DNA from: Streptomyces sp. JJ36
Lineage (GTDB): Bacteria > Actinomycetota > Actinomycetes > Streptomycetales > Streptomycetaceae
Direction: 5' to 3'
NCBI RefSeq assembly: GCF_021696945.1
Contig: NZ_JACYHE010000044.1
Location: 1-47,659, forward strand
DNA: 47,659 nt
The notes beneath the pieces are model-generated. The model did no database searches. It worked only from the letters and a program-made list of their open reading frames with translations, and was not told the DNA's origin. Made by a program: the position numbers and the translations under genes. Within the stretch, counting starts at the first letter, position 1. The number at the start of each line of letters is the position of its first letter. This document shows, one piece after another, positions 1 through 7,606 of the stretch.

Positions 1-1
1 C

Positions 2-256
2 CGGGAGCCCGCGGGCGCCCCGGACGGGACACCCCCGCCCGCGGACCGGCCCGGTCCGGCCGGCTCCCGCTCCGGCGGCGCGCCGCGGGCGGCGGCCGCG
101 GACGGGTACACCGTCGTCGCCGGGGACACCCTCTCCGGCATCGCGGCCCGGTATGCGGTCGCCGGCGGGTGGCGGTCGCTCTACCGCGCCAACCGCGGTG
201 TGGTCGGGCCGGATCCCGGACTGATCCACCCGGGCATGCGCCTCCGCCTGCGGTAG
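2..256 (+). CDS. C-terminal part of a LysM-domain protein (5' end outside window)
   Basis: Open from the left edge to a TAG at 254-256. The last ~50 residues form one LysM peptidoglycan-binding module: the opening motif YTVVAGDTLSGIAARY is followed by a W..LY.AN segment and a closing GMRLRLR strand, which is the usual end of such proteins. The preceding ~35 residues are a Pro/Gly/Ala-rich linker. Proteins of this architecture are normally secreted cell-wall hydrolases or resuscitation factors, but the catalytic or N-terminal part is not visible, so no activity can be assigned. Domain call confident; function unknown. Confidence 0.85.
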   Translation, partial: REPAGAPDGTPPPADRPGPAGSRSGGAPRAAAADGYTVVAGDTLSGIAARYAVAGGWRSLYRANRGVVGPDPGLIHPGMRLRLR

Positions 257-323
257 CCCGGAACCCCCGGTGCGGGGTTCCCCGTCCCCGCACCGGGCCC
301 CGGCCCGCTGGCCGTCACCCCAG

Positions 324-345
324 TTCTCTGACTAGAGTCAGAGAA
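324..345. promoter_or_regulatory. Perfect 10+10 bp palindrome over the start of the MarR-GNAT gene (probable operator)
   Basis: The arms TTCTCTGACT and AGTCAGAGAA are separated by AG. The right arm ends on the A of the ATG at 345. A TAGAGT hexamer inside the palindrome (333-338) lies 7 bases before the ATG, where the -10 of a leaderless transcript would sit, and there is no ribosome binding site. MarR proteins bind palindromes of about this length as dimers, so autorepression is the natural inference. Confidence 0.7.
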
Positions 346-1244
346 TGGATGCGGCGCAGATCGAGCAGGTCCGGCGGTTCAACCGCACGGTCACCGAGCG
401 GGTGGGCGTGCTGCACGACCACTACCTGGGCCGGGACCGGCCCGTCGGAGCGGCGCGGCTGCTCTGGGAGATCGGGGACGACGGCGAGGAGGTGCTCCGG
501 CTCCGCGAGCGGCTCGGGCTCGACTCCGGGTACGTCAGCCGGCTGCTCCGCTCCCTGGAGCGCGACGGCCTGGTGACGGTGGAGCCGGAGCCCCGGGACC
601 GGCGGGTGCGCACCGTCCGGCTCACCGGCGCGGGCCGCGCCGAGCGCGAGGTGCTGGACCGCCGCAGCGACGAGCTGGCCGGCACCCTGCTGGAACCGCT
701 CAACCCCGGCCAGCGCACCCGGCTGGTCGCCGCCATGGCCGAGGTCGACCGGCTGCTGACTGCCGCCACGGTCACCCTGGACGTGGTCGACCCGGACCAC
801 CCCGACGCCCGGCGCTGCCTCCGCGCCTACGCCGCCGAGCTCCAGCAGCGGTTCGAGACCGGCTTCGACCCCGCACGGAGCCTGCTGCCCGACCCCGGCG
901 GCCTGCGCCCGCCGCGCGGGCTGTTCCTGGTGGCCCGGCTGCACGGGGAGCCCGTCGGCTGCGCCGGCCTGAAGCTGCCGCCGGACGCCCCGGCCGAGAT
1001 CAAGCGCATGTGGGTGGCGCCGAGTGTCCGGGGCCTGGGCCTCGGGCGCCGGCTGCTGGCCGAGCTGGAGCGGCGGGCCGCCCGGCACGGCCGGGACGAG
1101 CTCCGGCTGGACACCAACAAGACCCTCACCGCCGCGATCGGCCTCTACCGGTCCTGCGGCTTCGAGGAGGTGCCCGCCTTCAACGACGAGCCCTACGCCG
1201 ACCACTGGTTCACCAAGCGGATCCCCCGCCCGCCGTCCCCGTGA
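345..1244 (+). CDS. MarR-family regulator fused to a GNAT acetyltransferase
   Basis: 299 aa. Residues 1-145 are a MarR winged helix, with recognition helix around LGLDSGYVSRLLRSLERDG and wing around EPRDRRVRTVRLT. Residues ~150-295 are a GNAT domain with the acetyl-CoA motif VRGLGLGRRLLAELE and a typical C-terminal GLYRSCGFEEV strand. This fusion is a known actinobacterial architecture, in which a dual protein probably both binds DNA and acetylates an unidentified small molecule or protein. The ATG at 345 is chosen because MDAAQIEQVRRFNRTVTER is the normal start of the family. No Shine-Dalgarno sequence precedes it, so the mRNA is probably leaderless. The target gene is not evident; the neighbouring biosynthetic operon runs convergently. 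Confidence 0.88.
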   Translation: MDAAQIEQVRRFNRTVTERVGVLHDHYLGRDRPVGAARLLWEIGDDGEEVLRLRERLGLDSGYVSRLLRSLERDGLVTVEPEPRDRRVRTVRLTGAGRAEREVLDRRSDELAGTLLEPLNPGQRTRLVAAMAEVDRLLTAATVTLDVVDPDHPDARRCLRAYAAELQQRFETGFDPARSLLPDPGGLRPPRGLFLVARLHGEPVGCAGLKLPPDAPAEIKRMWVAPSVRGLGLGRRLLAELERRAARHGRDELRLDTNKTLTAAIGLYRSCGFEEVPAFNDEPYADHWFTKRIPRPPSP

Positions 1245-1297
1245 GTCCGCGGTCCCCGTGAGTCCGCGGTCCCCGTGAGTCCGCCGTCCCCGTGAGG
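1235..1297 (+). repeat. 17-bp tandem repeat, about 3.7 copies, across the 3' end of the MarR-GNAT gene
   Basis: The unit GTCCCCGTGAGTCCGCG starts at 1235, 1252 and 1269, with a partial copy at 1286. The first unit contains the real TGA stop (1242-1244). Copies are identical except for the last base of the third, pointing to recent slippage. It lies in the convergent gap before the flavin reductase. Confidence 0.9.
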
Positions 1298-1299
1298 AC

Positions 1300-1319
1300 G
1301 GCGCGCCGCGGGGCGCGCC
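1300..1319. terminator. GC hairpin between convergent transcripts
   Basis: GGCGCGCC arms (1300-1307 and 1312-1319) close a 4-base loop. More CCGGCCCGGG-type inverted repeats follow to about 1360. It sits between the stop of the MarR-GNAT gene and the stop of the leftward biosynthetic operon, and has no U-tract, as is usual in Streptomyces. Confidence 0.5.
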
Positions 1320-1374
1320 GCCCGGCCGGGCCGGGGGAGTCCCGGGCCCGGCCGGGAGCCGTGCCGTACGGCCC

Positions 1375-1956
1375 TCACCCCGCGGAGGGCAGGGCATGGG
1401 CGAAGCCGCGCCGGTGCCACAGCAGCCCGCCCGCACTGCCGGTGTCCCCCTCGATCCCGGTGACCCGGCCGATCAGGACGGTGTGGTCCCCGCCGGCGGC
1501 CAGCTCCCACCGCGCGCAGGTCAGCCGCAGCGCCGCCGCGGCGAGCCCCGGTGGGCGGTGCGGGTCCGGACCCGGCCCCGGCGCCAGCCGGACGCCCGCG
1601 AAGCGCTGCTCGGCGGGACCGGAGAATTGGCGGGCGAGGCTCTCGTCCCCGGGCCCCAGCACGTTGACGCAGAAGGCCGGTGCCCCGGTCAGCGCGTCGT
1701 GCGTGCGCGAGCCGTGGTCGAGACAGACCAGGAACAGCGGCGGCGTCAGCGACAGCGACGACACGGCGCTCGCGGTCAGGCCCCGTGCCCCGCCCTGTGC
1801 GTCGTACGCGGTCACCACGGTGACCGGGGCGGCGAGCGCGGACATGGCCGCGCGGAAGTCGGCAGCGGGCGCGTCCGGCGCGTCGCAGGGGTCCGGGGCG
1901 GGCCACCCGTACGGGCCGGCAGCCGGGCCGGCGGAGCCGAGTACCGCGGTGCTCAT
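1375..1956 (-). CDS. Flavin reductase (HpaC/DIM6 family), last gene of the leftward operon
   Basis: 193 aa. It has the flavin-reductase domain of two-component monooxygenases: the family start FRAAMSALAAPVTVVTAYD, the FMN-binding stretch GLTASAVSSLSLTPPLFLVC, the FCVNVL strand and a C-terminal region ending GLLWHRRGFAHAL. Such enzymes reduce FMN or FAD with NAD(P)H and release it to an oxygenase partner. The ATG at 1956 is preceded by GGAGGTGG and overlaps the stop of the upstream dihydroorotase-like gene by 4 bases, so translation is coupled. The obvious partner in the same operon is the ACAD-like protein at 3362-4609. Family call secure; partner inferred. Confidence 0.88.
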   Translation of the reverse strand: MSTAVLGSAGPAAGPYGWPAPDPCDAPDAPAADFRAAMSALAAPVTVVTAYDAQGGARGLTASAVSSLSLTPPLFLVCLDHGSRTHDALTGAPAFCVNVLGPGDESLARQFSGPAEQRFAGVRLAPGPGPDPHRPPGLAAAALRLTCARWELAAGGDHTVLIGRVTGIEGDTGSAGGLLWHRRGFAHALPSAG

Positions 1957-3362
1957 CGGGCCACCTCCATGCGCTCGCGAAGCCGCGGGGCTCCGGCTTC
2001 CCGGGCGGGACCCGCGGAGAGCCGGCGCCCCCGGGGCTCGCCGACCACACCCCGGCCGGCCTCCCATGCGGGCCGTCCCGAGGTCAGCACCGTGGTGAAC
2101 CGCCCGGTGAACAGCCATCCCTCGTACGCGGACCAGCCGCAACGGGACTCCACATGGGCGGCCGAGAGCTGCCAGCGCTCGTCCGGGTCGAAGAGCGCAA
2201 GGTCGGCGTCGGCGCCCGGCACCAGACGGCCCTTGCCGGCCAGCCGGAAGAGCCGGGCCGGGCTGTCGCCCATGAGCCGTGCCAGGTGCCCCGCTGCGGT
2301 GTCCGGCTCCGTTCCCCGGGCGCGCAGGCCCGTCCAGACCGCGGTCGCCAGCTCCTGGACGCCCGGCAGCCCGGGCGGCGCCTCGGCCGGCGGCAGGTTC
2401 TTCTCCGCCACCGTGTGCGGTGCGTGGTCGCTGCCGAGACAGGCGGCCTCGCCCCGCAGCACGGCCTGCCACAGCCGTTCCTGGTCCCGCGGGGCGCGGA
2501 TGGCCGGCGACAGCCGGGTACGCGGTCCACGGCGCGCGGTGTCGTGGTCGGTGAACGAGAGGTGGTGCCCGGTCACCTCGAAGGTCACCGGCAGTCCCTC
2601 GCCGGCCGCCGCCACCAGCAGGTCGGTCTCCTCGGCCGAGGAGACGTGCAGGACGTGCACCGCCGTCCCGTACCGGCGGACCAGGCGGACCACCTCGGCC
2701 ACGGCCACGATGCCGCCCGACCGCGGACGGTGCGGCTCGTACTCGCCGTACGAGCCCGGCTCTCCGCGCCGGGCGTCCAGCAGGTCGAACACTGCCTGGT
2801 CCTCGGCGTGCAGCACCAGGCGGACACCGCCCTCCGCGGCGGCGGCGAAGGCGGCCTCGAGCTGCCCGCGCTCGCGGAAGACCACCGGTGCGGTGTGGTG
2901 ACCGGCCATGAAGATCTTGGCCGAGGTGGCGACGTCGGGGGCGAGGTCCGCCAGCGTCTCCGGGTGGTCGGGGTCGGCGCCGATGTGGAAACGGTGGTCG
3001 ACGCGGGAACGCCCCTCGACGAGCCGGGCCTTGTCCCGTAAGGACCGTGCGTCCAGGGACGGCGGCCGGGTGTTCGGCATGTCGAGGACCGTGGTGACGC
3101 CGCCGGCGAGTGCGGCGGCGCTGCCGTGCTCCCAGTCCTCCTTGTACTCCAGGCCGGGGGTGCGGAAGTGCACGTGCGCGTCGATCAGGCCGGGGAACAC
3201 GTAGCGGCCGCGGGCGTCCAGGCGCGGTCCCGCGGGCAGCGGCGCACCGGCCGGTGGCAGGGCGTCGACGCGCCCGTCACGGACCACGACGGACCCCTCG
3301 CGCACGCCGTCCGGCGTGACGAGACGGCCGCCCTCGACGACGAGATCGGCATGGCGGGGCAT
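1953..3362 (-). CDS. Dihydroorotase / cyclic amidohydrolase family protein
   Basis: 469 aa, normal length for the family. All metal-site signatures are present: the HxH motif in GLIDAHVHFRTPG, the carboxylatable Lys in TSAKIFMAG, His in LVLHAED and HVLHVSS, and Asp in GSDHAPHT. DMPNTRPP is typical of dihydroorotases and allantoinases. The enzyme should open or close a cyclic amide or ureide ring (dihydroorotate, allantoin or hydantoin type). It lies in a biosynthetic operon with no other pyrimidine genes, so a pathway-specific substrate is more likely than housekeeping pyrC. It starts with ATG at 3362, overlapping the ACAD-like stop by one base (TGATG), and ends 4 bases inside the flavin reductase. 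Confidence 0.85.
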   Translation of the reverse strand: MPRHADLVVEGGRLVTPDGVREGSVVVRDGRVDALPPAGAPLPAGPRLDARGRYVFPGLIDAHVHFRTPGLEYKEDWEHGSAAALAGGVTTVLDMPNTRPPSLDARSLRDKARLVEGRSRVDHRFHIGADPDHPETLADLAPDVATSAKIFMAGHHTAPVVFRERGQLEAAFAAAAEGGVRLVLHAEDQAVFDLLDARRGEPGSYGEYEPHRPRSGGIVAVAEVVRLVRRYGTAVHVLHVSSAEETDLLVAAAGEGLPVTFEVTGHHLSFTDHDTARRGPRTRLSPAIRAPRDQERLWQAVLRGEAACLGSDHAPHTVAEKNLPPAEAPPGLPGVQELATAVWTGLRARGTEPDTAAGHLARLMGDSPARLFRLAGKGRLVPGADADLALFDPDERWQLSAAHVESRCGWSAYEGWLFTGRFTTVLTSGRPAWEAGRGVVGEPRGRRLSAGPAREAGAPRLRERMEVAR

Positions 3363-4609
3363 CAGGGTGTCCACGGAAGACTCACCAGTTCCTTGCAGAG
3401 GTCGTTGGTCGGTCCCATCAGGGCCACGGCGCGGACGTCGCGCCGGTACCGGTTGATCGGGTGGCTGTCGACGTAGCCGGCCGAGCCGAGCATCGACTCG
3501 ACCTCGCCGACGACCTCCTCGGCCGCGGAGGAGGCGAACAGTTTGGAGTGCAGGGTGGTCATGCCCGGGTCGGCGGAGGTGCGCCGGCCGGCCCGTTCCA
3601 CCAGGGCACGGGCGGCCTCCACCCGGGTGGCCAGACCCACCAGCCGGTGGCGCACCGCCTGGTGCGCCAGCAGCCCGCGTCGCTCGGCGTGCGCATGCGC
3701 CGTCTCCAGCGCCGCCTGCGCGATGCCGACCGCGACCGTGCCCAGGCTCGCGCCGCTCTCCCGCACACCCGCGATGACGGCCGCTGCCGTCCCCGCAGCG
3801 CCCAGCCGGGCCCCGTCCGCGACCCGGCAGTCGCGCACCGAGACGAAGCCGGTCGCGGAGCCGCGCATGCCGGTCAGACGCAGCGAGGTGTCGGGACGCA
3901 GCCCGGGGTTGTCCGCGGCGACGAGGAAGAAGGTCTGCCCGGCGGAGCCGTACGCGGTGCGCCCCTCGTCCGGCCCGCCGGACCCGCTCTGCGCGAGTAC
4001 GAGATAGAGGTCCGCCAGCCCGGCGCTGGTGGTGAACGACTTGGCACCGTCCAGGATCCAGCCTCCGTCCGGAGCCGGGCGGGCCGTGGTCGCCAGGTTC
4101 TTCTTGTCGGCGCCCGCCCCGGTCTCGCTCCACGCCGAGGCGGCCAGCAGTCTCCCCGACGCGAGGTCCGGCAGCAGGGTGCGGTGCTGCTCCGCGGTGC
4201 CGCACTCGGCGATCCGGGAGCAGACGGCGTAGTGCTGGAAGAGCATGATGGCCGCGGAGGCGTTCACGGCGGCGACCTGCTCCACCGCCGCGTTGAGTTC
4301 CACCGCGCCGCCGCCCGCGCCGCCGTACCGGCGGGGGACGACGAGGCCCGGCAACCGGGAGCCGCGGAGCACCGCGACCGCCTCCCGGTCGGGGAGGCCG
4401 CTGCGGTCGGCGGCCTCCGCGGCGGCCTCCAGCCGGTCCCGGGTGTCCTGGTCGAGCAGAGTGGCGGGCGACGGCGCGTCCGGCCCGGCGGCCCGGGTCG
4501 CGGCAGGGGGCACCGGCCCGGCCCGGCCGGGCCGGGCGGCCCCGCGGGCCGGGGCCGTGGGGGAGGGGCCGGCCGGCACGGCGGTGGTCAGACTGTCAGC
4601 GGAAGGCAT
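3362..4609 (-). CDS. Acyl-CoA dehydrogenase-fold flavoprotein, probable group D monooxygenase
   Basis: 415 aa, ACAD fold. The N-terminal helical domain includes LPGLVVPRRYGGAGGG, the beta domain includes ASAWSETGAGADKKN and DGAKSFTTSAGLADLYLV, and a four-helix C-terminal domain follows. At the position of the classical catalytic Glu (EGT in many ACADs) the protein reads RAVALMGPTNDL, so the base is missing. ACAD-fold oxygenases of the DszC type also lack that Glu and use reduced flavin from a separate reductase. The operon supplies such a reductase at 1375-1956. I infer oxygenation or N-hydroxylation rather than acyl-CoA desaturation. The start at 4609 has a GAGGAG site and overlaps prpF by 22 bases. 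The first ~45 residues are a Pro/Ala-rich extension. Confidence 0.82.
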   Translation of the reverse strand: MPSADSLTTAVPAGPSPTAPARGAARPGRAGPVPPAATRAAGPDAPSPATLLDQDTRDRLEAAAEAADRSGLPDREAVAVLRGSRLPGLVVPRRYGGAGGGAVELNAAVEQVAAVNASAAIMLFQHYAVCSRIAECGTAEQHRTLLPDLASGRLLAASAWSETGAGADKKNLATTARPAPDGGWILDGAKSFTTSAGLADLYLVLAQSGSGGPDEGRTAYGSAGQTFFLVAADNPGLRPDTSLRLTGMRGSATGFVSVRDCRVADGARLGAAGTAAAVIAGVRESGASLGTVAVGIAQAALETAHAHAERRGLLAHQAVRHRLVGLATRVEAARALVERAGRRTSADPGMTTLHSKLFASSAAEEVVGEVESMLGSAGYVDSHPINRYRRDVRAVALMGPTNDLCKELVSLPWTP

Positions 4610-5733
4610 GCGTGCTCCTCGGGAGGTTCGGTGACGGTGCCGGACGGTGCCTGCGCCCGGGCCCACGCGAGACGGCCGCGGTAGTCGACCCGTTTGCCGC
4701 CCACCGAGACCCAGGCCAGCGCCGCGGGGCCGGGCGCGGTGCCGTCCGCTGCAGCCGTGCGGGCGGCGCCGTTCGTGCCGTTCGTGCCGGCCACGGCGCC
4801 GGCGTACGCGGCCTGCGGGGGAGCGGCGCGGGACGCGGCCACCTGCACCACCCCGCCCGGGGTGCGCAACCGGAGCAGGCCGTGCCGGTGCCCGGACCGC
4901 AGCGCCAGTTGATGGGCCACCGTGCCCTCGATACCGGCGGCCGCGCCGAGGCAGATGGCGCCGGTGAGCGCGACCGTGGGGTGCCAGGAGGGCACCGACA
5001 CCGCCCGTACGGCGAGTCCGCCGGACGCGCCCGGCAGCAGCGCGGCGATCTTCGGGAAGGCCCCGGACGGATCCCAGCCCCGGACCTCGCAGACGGCACG
5101 CCGCAGCCGCCGCATGGTGTCGAACAGGTCCTCGCCCGCGGTGAAGAGCTCCTGTTCGGTGGCGGCCCCCAGCGCGTGCGCGGGCACCAGGATGTAGGGA
5201 TTGCCCATGGACACCAGGGACACGGTCACGTCCCGCCCTTCGAAGGGCACCCGGGTCACGGCCTCCCCGGTGAGCAGCAGATCCGTCAGCGGGCGGGGCG
5301 GCGAGCACAGGAAGTGGGCCGTGAAGCGCGTGCCCCCCTCCGACGTCTGCTCCGTCTCGCAGACCACGTTGTCGCCGTTGTTCAGCACGTTGACCCGCAC
5401 CCGGCAGCCGGGCACCAGCGGCTGGATCATGCCGGTGCGGGCCGCCGCCTCCACCGCTGCCAGGATCGAGTGGCCGCAGGAGCCGCGCACGTCGAAGCTG
5501 TCGACACGCTGCGGCAGCGACTGCACGAAGCGGTAGTCGAGGTCGAAGAGCGGGTGCCGGGAGGGCGCGACGATGGCGTTCTTCAGGACGCCGCCCGCAC
5601 CGCGCTCGGTGAGACCGGCGCGCAGCTCGGCCAGGGCTGCCAGCAGCTCCGGTTCGGTCTCCGGCAGCGTACGGCCGTCCAGCACGGCGGTCGGGCAGGG
5701 CGCCCCCTGCGCGTGGGCGAGGGCCGCGGTCAT
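4588..5733 (-). CDS. PrpF-family isomerase (DapF-like fold)
   Basis: 381 aa. It follows the PrpF pattern from start to end: FDLDYRFVQSLP, then the active-site loop DVRGSCGHSILAAVEAA, then GNPYILVPAHALG, FPKIAALLPG, VRAVSVPSWHPTVALTG and finally LRTPGGVVQV. Family members move a double bond or invert geometry in acids such as methylaconitate, methylitaconate or oxalomesaconate. There are no propionate or methylcitrate genes nearby, so the substrate is probably a pathway intermediate of this island. Its ATG at 5733 overlaps the TGA of the asnB-like gene (ATGA), with an AGGGGGTGG site upstream. Family call firm; reaction inferred. Confidence 0.82.
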   Translation of the reverse strand: MTAALAHAQGAPCPTAVLDGRTLPETEPELLAALAELRAGLTERGAGGVLKNAIVAPSRHPLFDLDYRFVQSLPQRVDSFDVRGSCGHSILAAVEAAARTGMIQPLVPGCRVRVNVLNNGDNVVCETEQTSEGGTRFTAHFLCSPPRPLTDLLLTGEAVTRVPFEGRDVTVSLVSMGNPYILVPAHALGAATEQELFTAGEDLFDTMRRLRRAVCEVRGWDPSGAFPKIAALLPGASGGLAVRAVSVPSWHPTVALTGAICLGAAAGIEGTVAHQLALRSGHRHGLLRLRTPGGVVQVAASRAAPPQAAYAGAVAGTNGTNGAARTAAADGTAPGPAALAWVSVGGKRVDYRGRLAWARAQAPSGTVTEPPEEHACLPLTV

Positions 5734-7601
5734 ACGGCCACCCCCTGCGGCTGCGCGTGACCAGAGGCGACCGGCACCGCGCCTGCCGCCTCCGGCGGAG
5801 CCCCGCCGAAGAAGCTGCGCTGCCACAACCGGTGGCCCAGCAGCGCCCACAGCGCCAGGGCGCTCCGGTCGCCGGGGTGCGCGGCCTGCTCGGCGAAGAG
5901 CGCCTCCACCGCCTCCGGGCGTATCCGGCCGTCAGCACGCAGCGAGCCGGCCGACAGCTCGTCGCGCGCCATGGCCCACAACGCCTGGCCCGGGGCGAGC
6001 ATCGCCGTGACGGGCAACGTGAACGGCTGCTTGGGCCGGTTGAGCACGCTGGCCGGGACCAGGCCCCCGGCAGCCCGGTACAGGGCGCGCTTCACCCCGT
6101 CCGGCCCGATCCGGTGCCGGTCGGCCAGGGTCGCCGCGTACCGCACCACGGACGGCTGGCAGAACGGCAGCCGGACTTCCACCGAACCGGCCATCGACAG
6201 GTGGTCGACCCGCCGCAGGTGGTAGGAGGGCAGCCGGTACCGCTGCTCGACGGTGCAGATCCGCTGGAGCCGGCTCCCGTGGCCGTTCCGCAGTGTCCCG
6301 GTGAGCCCGGCGGGCAGTGCCGGGCCGCGGGCCCGCAGCGCGGCGGCGTACTCGCCGGTGTAGAGCCGCTCCCGCAGGCCGCGCGGGACGGCGGCGAGAC
6401 TGTCCAGGTACGGCCCCACCCAGTCGGCGCCCTCCGGCGCCGCCACCGCCGCGCTCATCCTGGCGTACCCACCGAACAGCTCGTCGGCGGCGTCACCCGT
6501 CAGGGCCACCTTGAACCCCGCGTCCCGGACCGCGGCGAACAGCGACAGGGTGCTGAGGGTGATGGGGTCGGCGTTCGGCTGGCCGACGTGGCGGGCGACG
6601 TCCTGGAGCAGCCCGGGGAACGTCGCCGGGTCCACCTCCACCTGGTGGTGCACGGTGCCCGCGGAGCGGGCGACCTCGGCGGCGAAGGCACGTTCGTCGG
6701 CGGGCCAGTTCCCGGTGTACGCGATGTTGAAGGAGTGCAGCGGGTCGGCCCCCGCGGCGGCACGGGCCCGCGCGGCCAGCGCCGTGACGAGGCTGGAGTC
6801 GAGGCCGCCCGAGGTGATGGCCGCGACCGGCGCGTCGGCGACCAGCAGCCGGGACACTTCACGGGAGAGCAGGTCGCGCAGCTCCGTGCCCGTGGCCTCC
6901 AGGCCGCGTCCCGCGGCCGGCCGCGGTTCCCGGTCCCGGTCCGCGGCACGGACGCCGACCCGCAGCCCGTCGTCGCGGGTCACCACCGCGGTGGCCGCCG
7001 GCGGCAGCACCCGGACGCCGCGGAACATGGTGGCGTCGCCGAACGGGGTCTTGGAGGTGAGGTAGGCGTCCAGCCCGTACGGGTCCTCCTCGGCGGTGAC
7101 ACCGGGGAAGGCGAGCAGGGCGGGGATCTCGGACGCGAAGCGGAGGCTGCGCCCGGCGGGGTCCCAGGTGTAGTAGAGCGGCTTCATCCCGGCCGGGTCG
7201 GTGGCCAGCACCAGCCGCGGCGTGGCGCGGCGGTCCATCACCGCGACGGCGAACATGCCGTCCAGCAGCTCGGCGAACCGGTCGCCGTGCGTCAGATAGA
7301 GCGCCGGGAGGACCGACCCGTCGCAGCGGTCCGGGAAGCGGAAGCCCCGCTGCTCCAGATCGGCCCGTAACTCACGGTGGTTGTACAGCTCGCCGTTGAA
7401 CACGACGGTGACGTTGCCGAGCCGGTACGGCTGGGCACCGCCTTCCGGGTCCATGACGGACAGCCGGGTGTTGCCCAGCGACCAGTCGTCGCCGCCCGTC
7501 ACGCTGCGGGCGTCCGGGCCGCCGTGATGCAGCAGCCCGGCGACCCTGCTCAGCTCCCGGGCGCCGGTGTGCGCGTGGAACGAACCGAAGATGCGGCACA
7601 T
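5730..7601 (-). CDS. asnB-like: Glutamine-dependent asparagine synthetase-like amidotransferase
   Basis: 623 aa, two-domain AsnB architecture. The ATG at 7601 is chosen because it places the nucleophilic Cys at position 2 (MCRIFGSF); a GTG three codons earlier would bury it. The glutaminase domain keeps FNGELYNHREL and an Asp in RCDGSVL. The synthetase domain keeps the PP-loop SGGLDSS (about residue 264) and LTGDAADELFGGY. It should adenylate a carboxylate and transfer ammonia from glutamine. Retention of Cys2 argues against a beta-lactam synthetase, which has lost it. The gene lies in the middle of the operon, 5 bases from the bicupin stop and overlapping prpF, so the substrate is probably an acid of this pathway. 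Confidence 0.88.
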   Translation of the reverse strand: MCRIFGSFHAHTGARELSRVAGLLHHGGPDARSVTGGDDWSLGNTRLSVMDPEGGAQPYRLGNVTVVFNGELYNHRELRADLEQRGFRFPDRCDGSVLPALYLTHGDRFAELLDGMFAVAVMDRRATPRLVLATDPAGMKPLYYTWDPAGRSLRFASEIPALLAFPGVTAEEDPYGLDAYLTSKTPFGDATMFRGVRVLPPAATAVVTRDDGLRVGVRAADRDREPRPAAGRGLEATGTELRDLLSREVSRLLVADAPVAAITSGGLDSSLVTALAARARAAAGADPLHSFNIAYTGNWPADERAFAAEVARSAGTVHHQVEVDPATFPGLLQDVARHVGQPNADPITLSTLSLFAAVRDAGFKVALTGDAADELFGGYARMSAAVAAPEGADWVGPYLDSLAAVPRGLRERLYTGEYAAALRARGPALPAGLTGTLRNGHGSRLQRICTVEQRYRLPSYHLRRVDHLSMAGSVEVRLPFCQPSVVRYAATLADRHRIGPDGVKRALYRAAGGLVPASVLNRPKQPFTLPVTAMLAPGQALWAMARDELSAGSLRADGRIRPEAVEALFAEQAAHPGDRSALALWALLGHRLWQRSFFGGAPPEAAGAVPVASGHAQPQGVAV

Positions 7602-7606
7602 GCTGC

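Noticed and set aside
1235..1297. CRISPR-like repeat
   Set aside because: Units are directly abutting without spacers and overlap a coding end.
5730..7601. Beta-lactam synthetase
   Set aside because: The N-terminal nucleophile Cys2 and glutaminase motifs are intact, unlike beta-lactam synthetases, and no other clavam or carbapenem genes are present.
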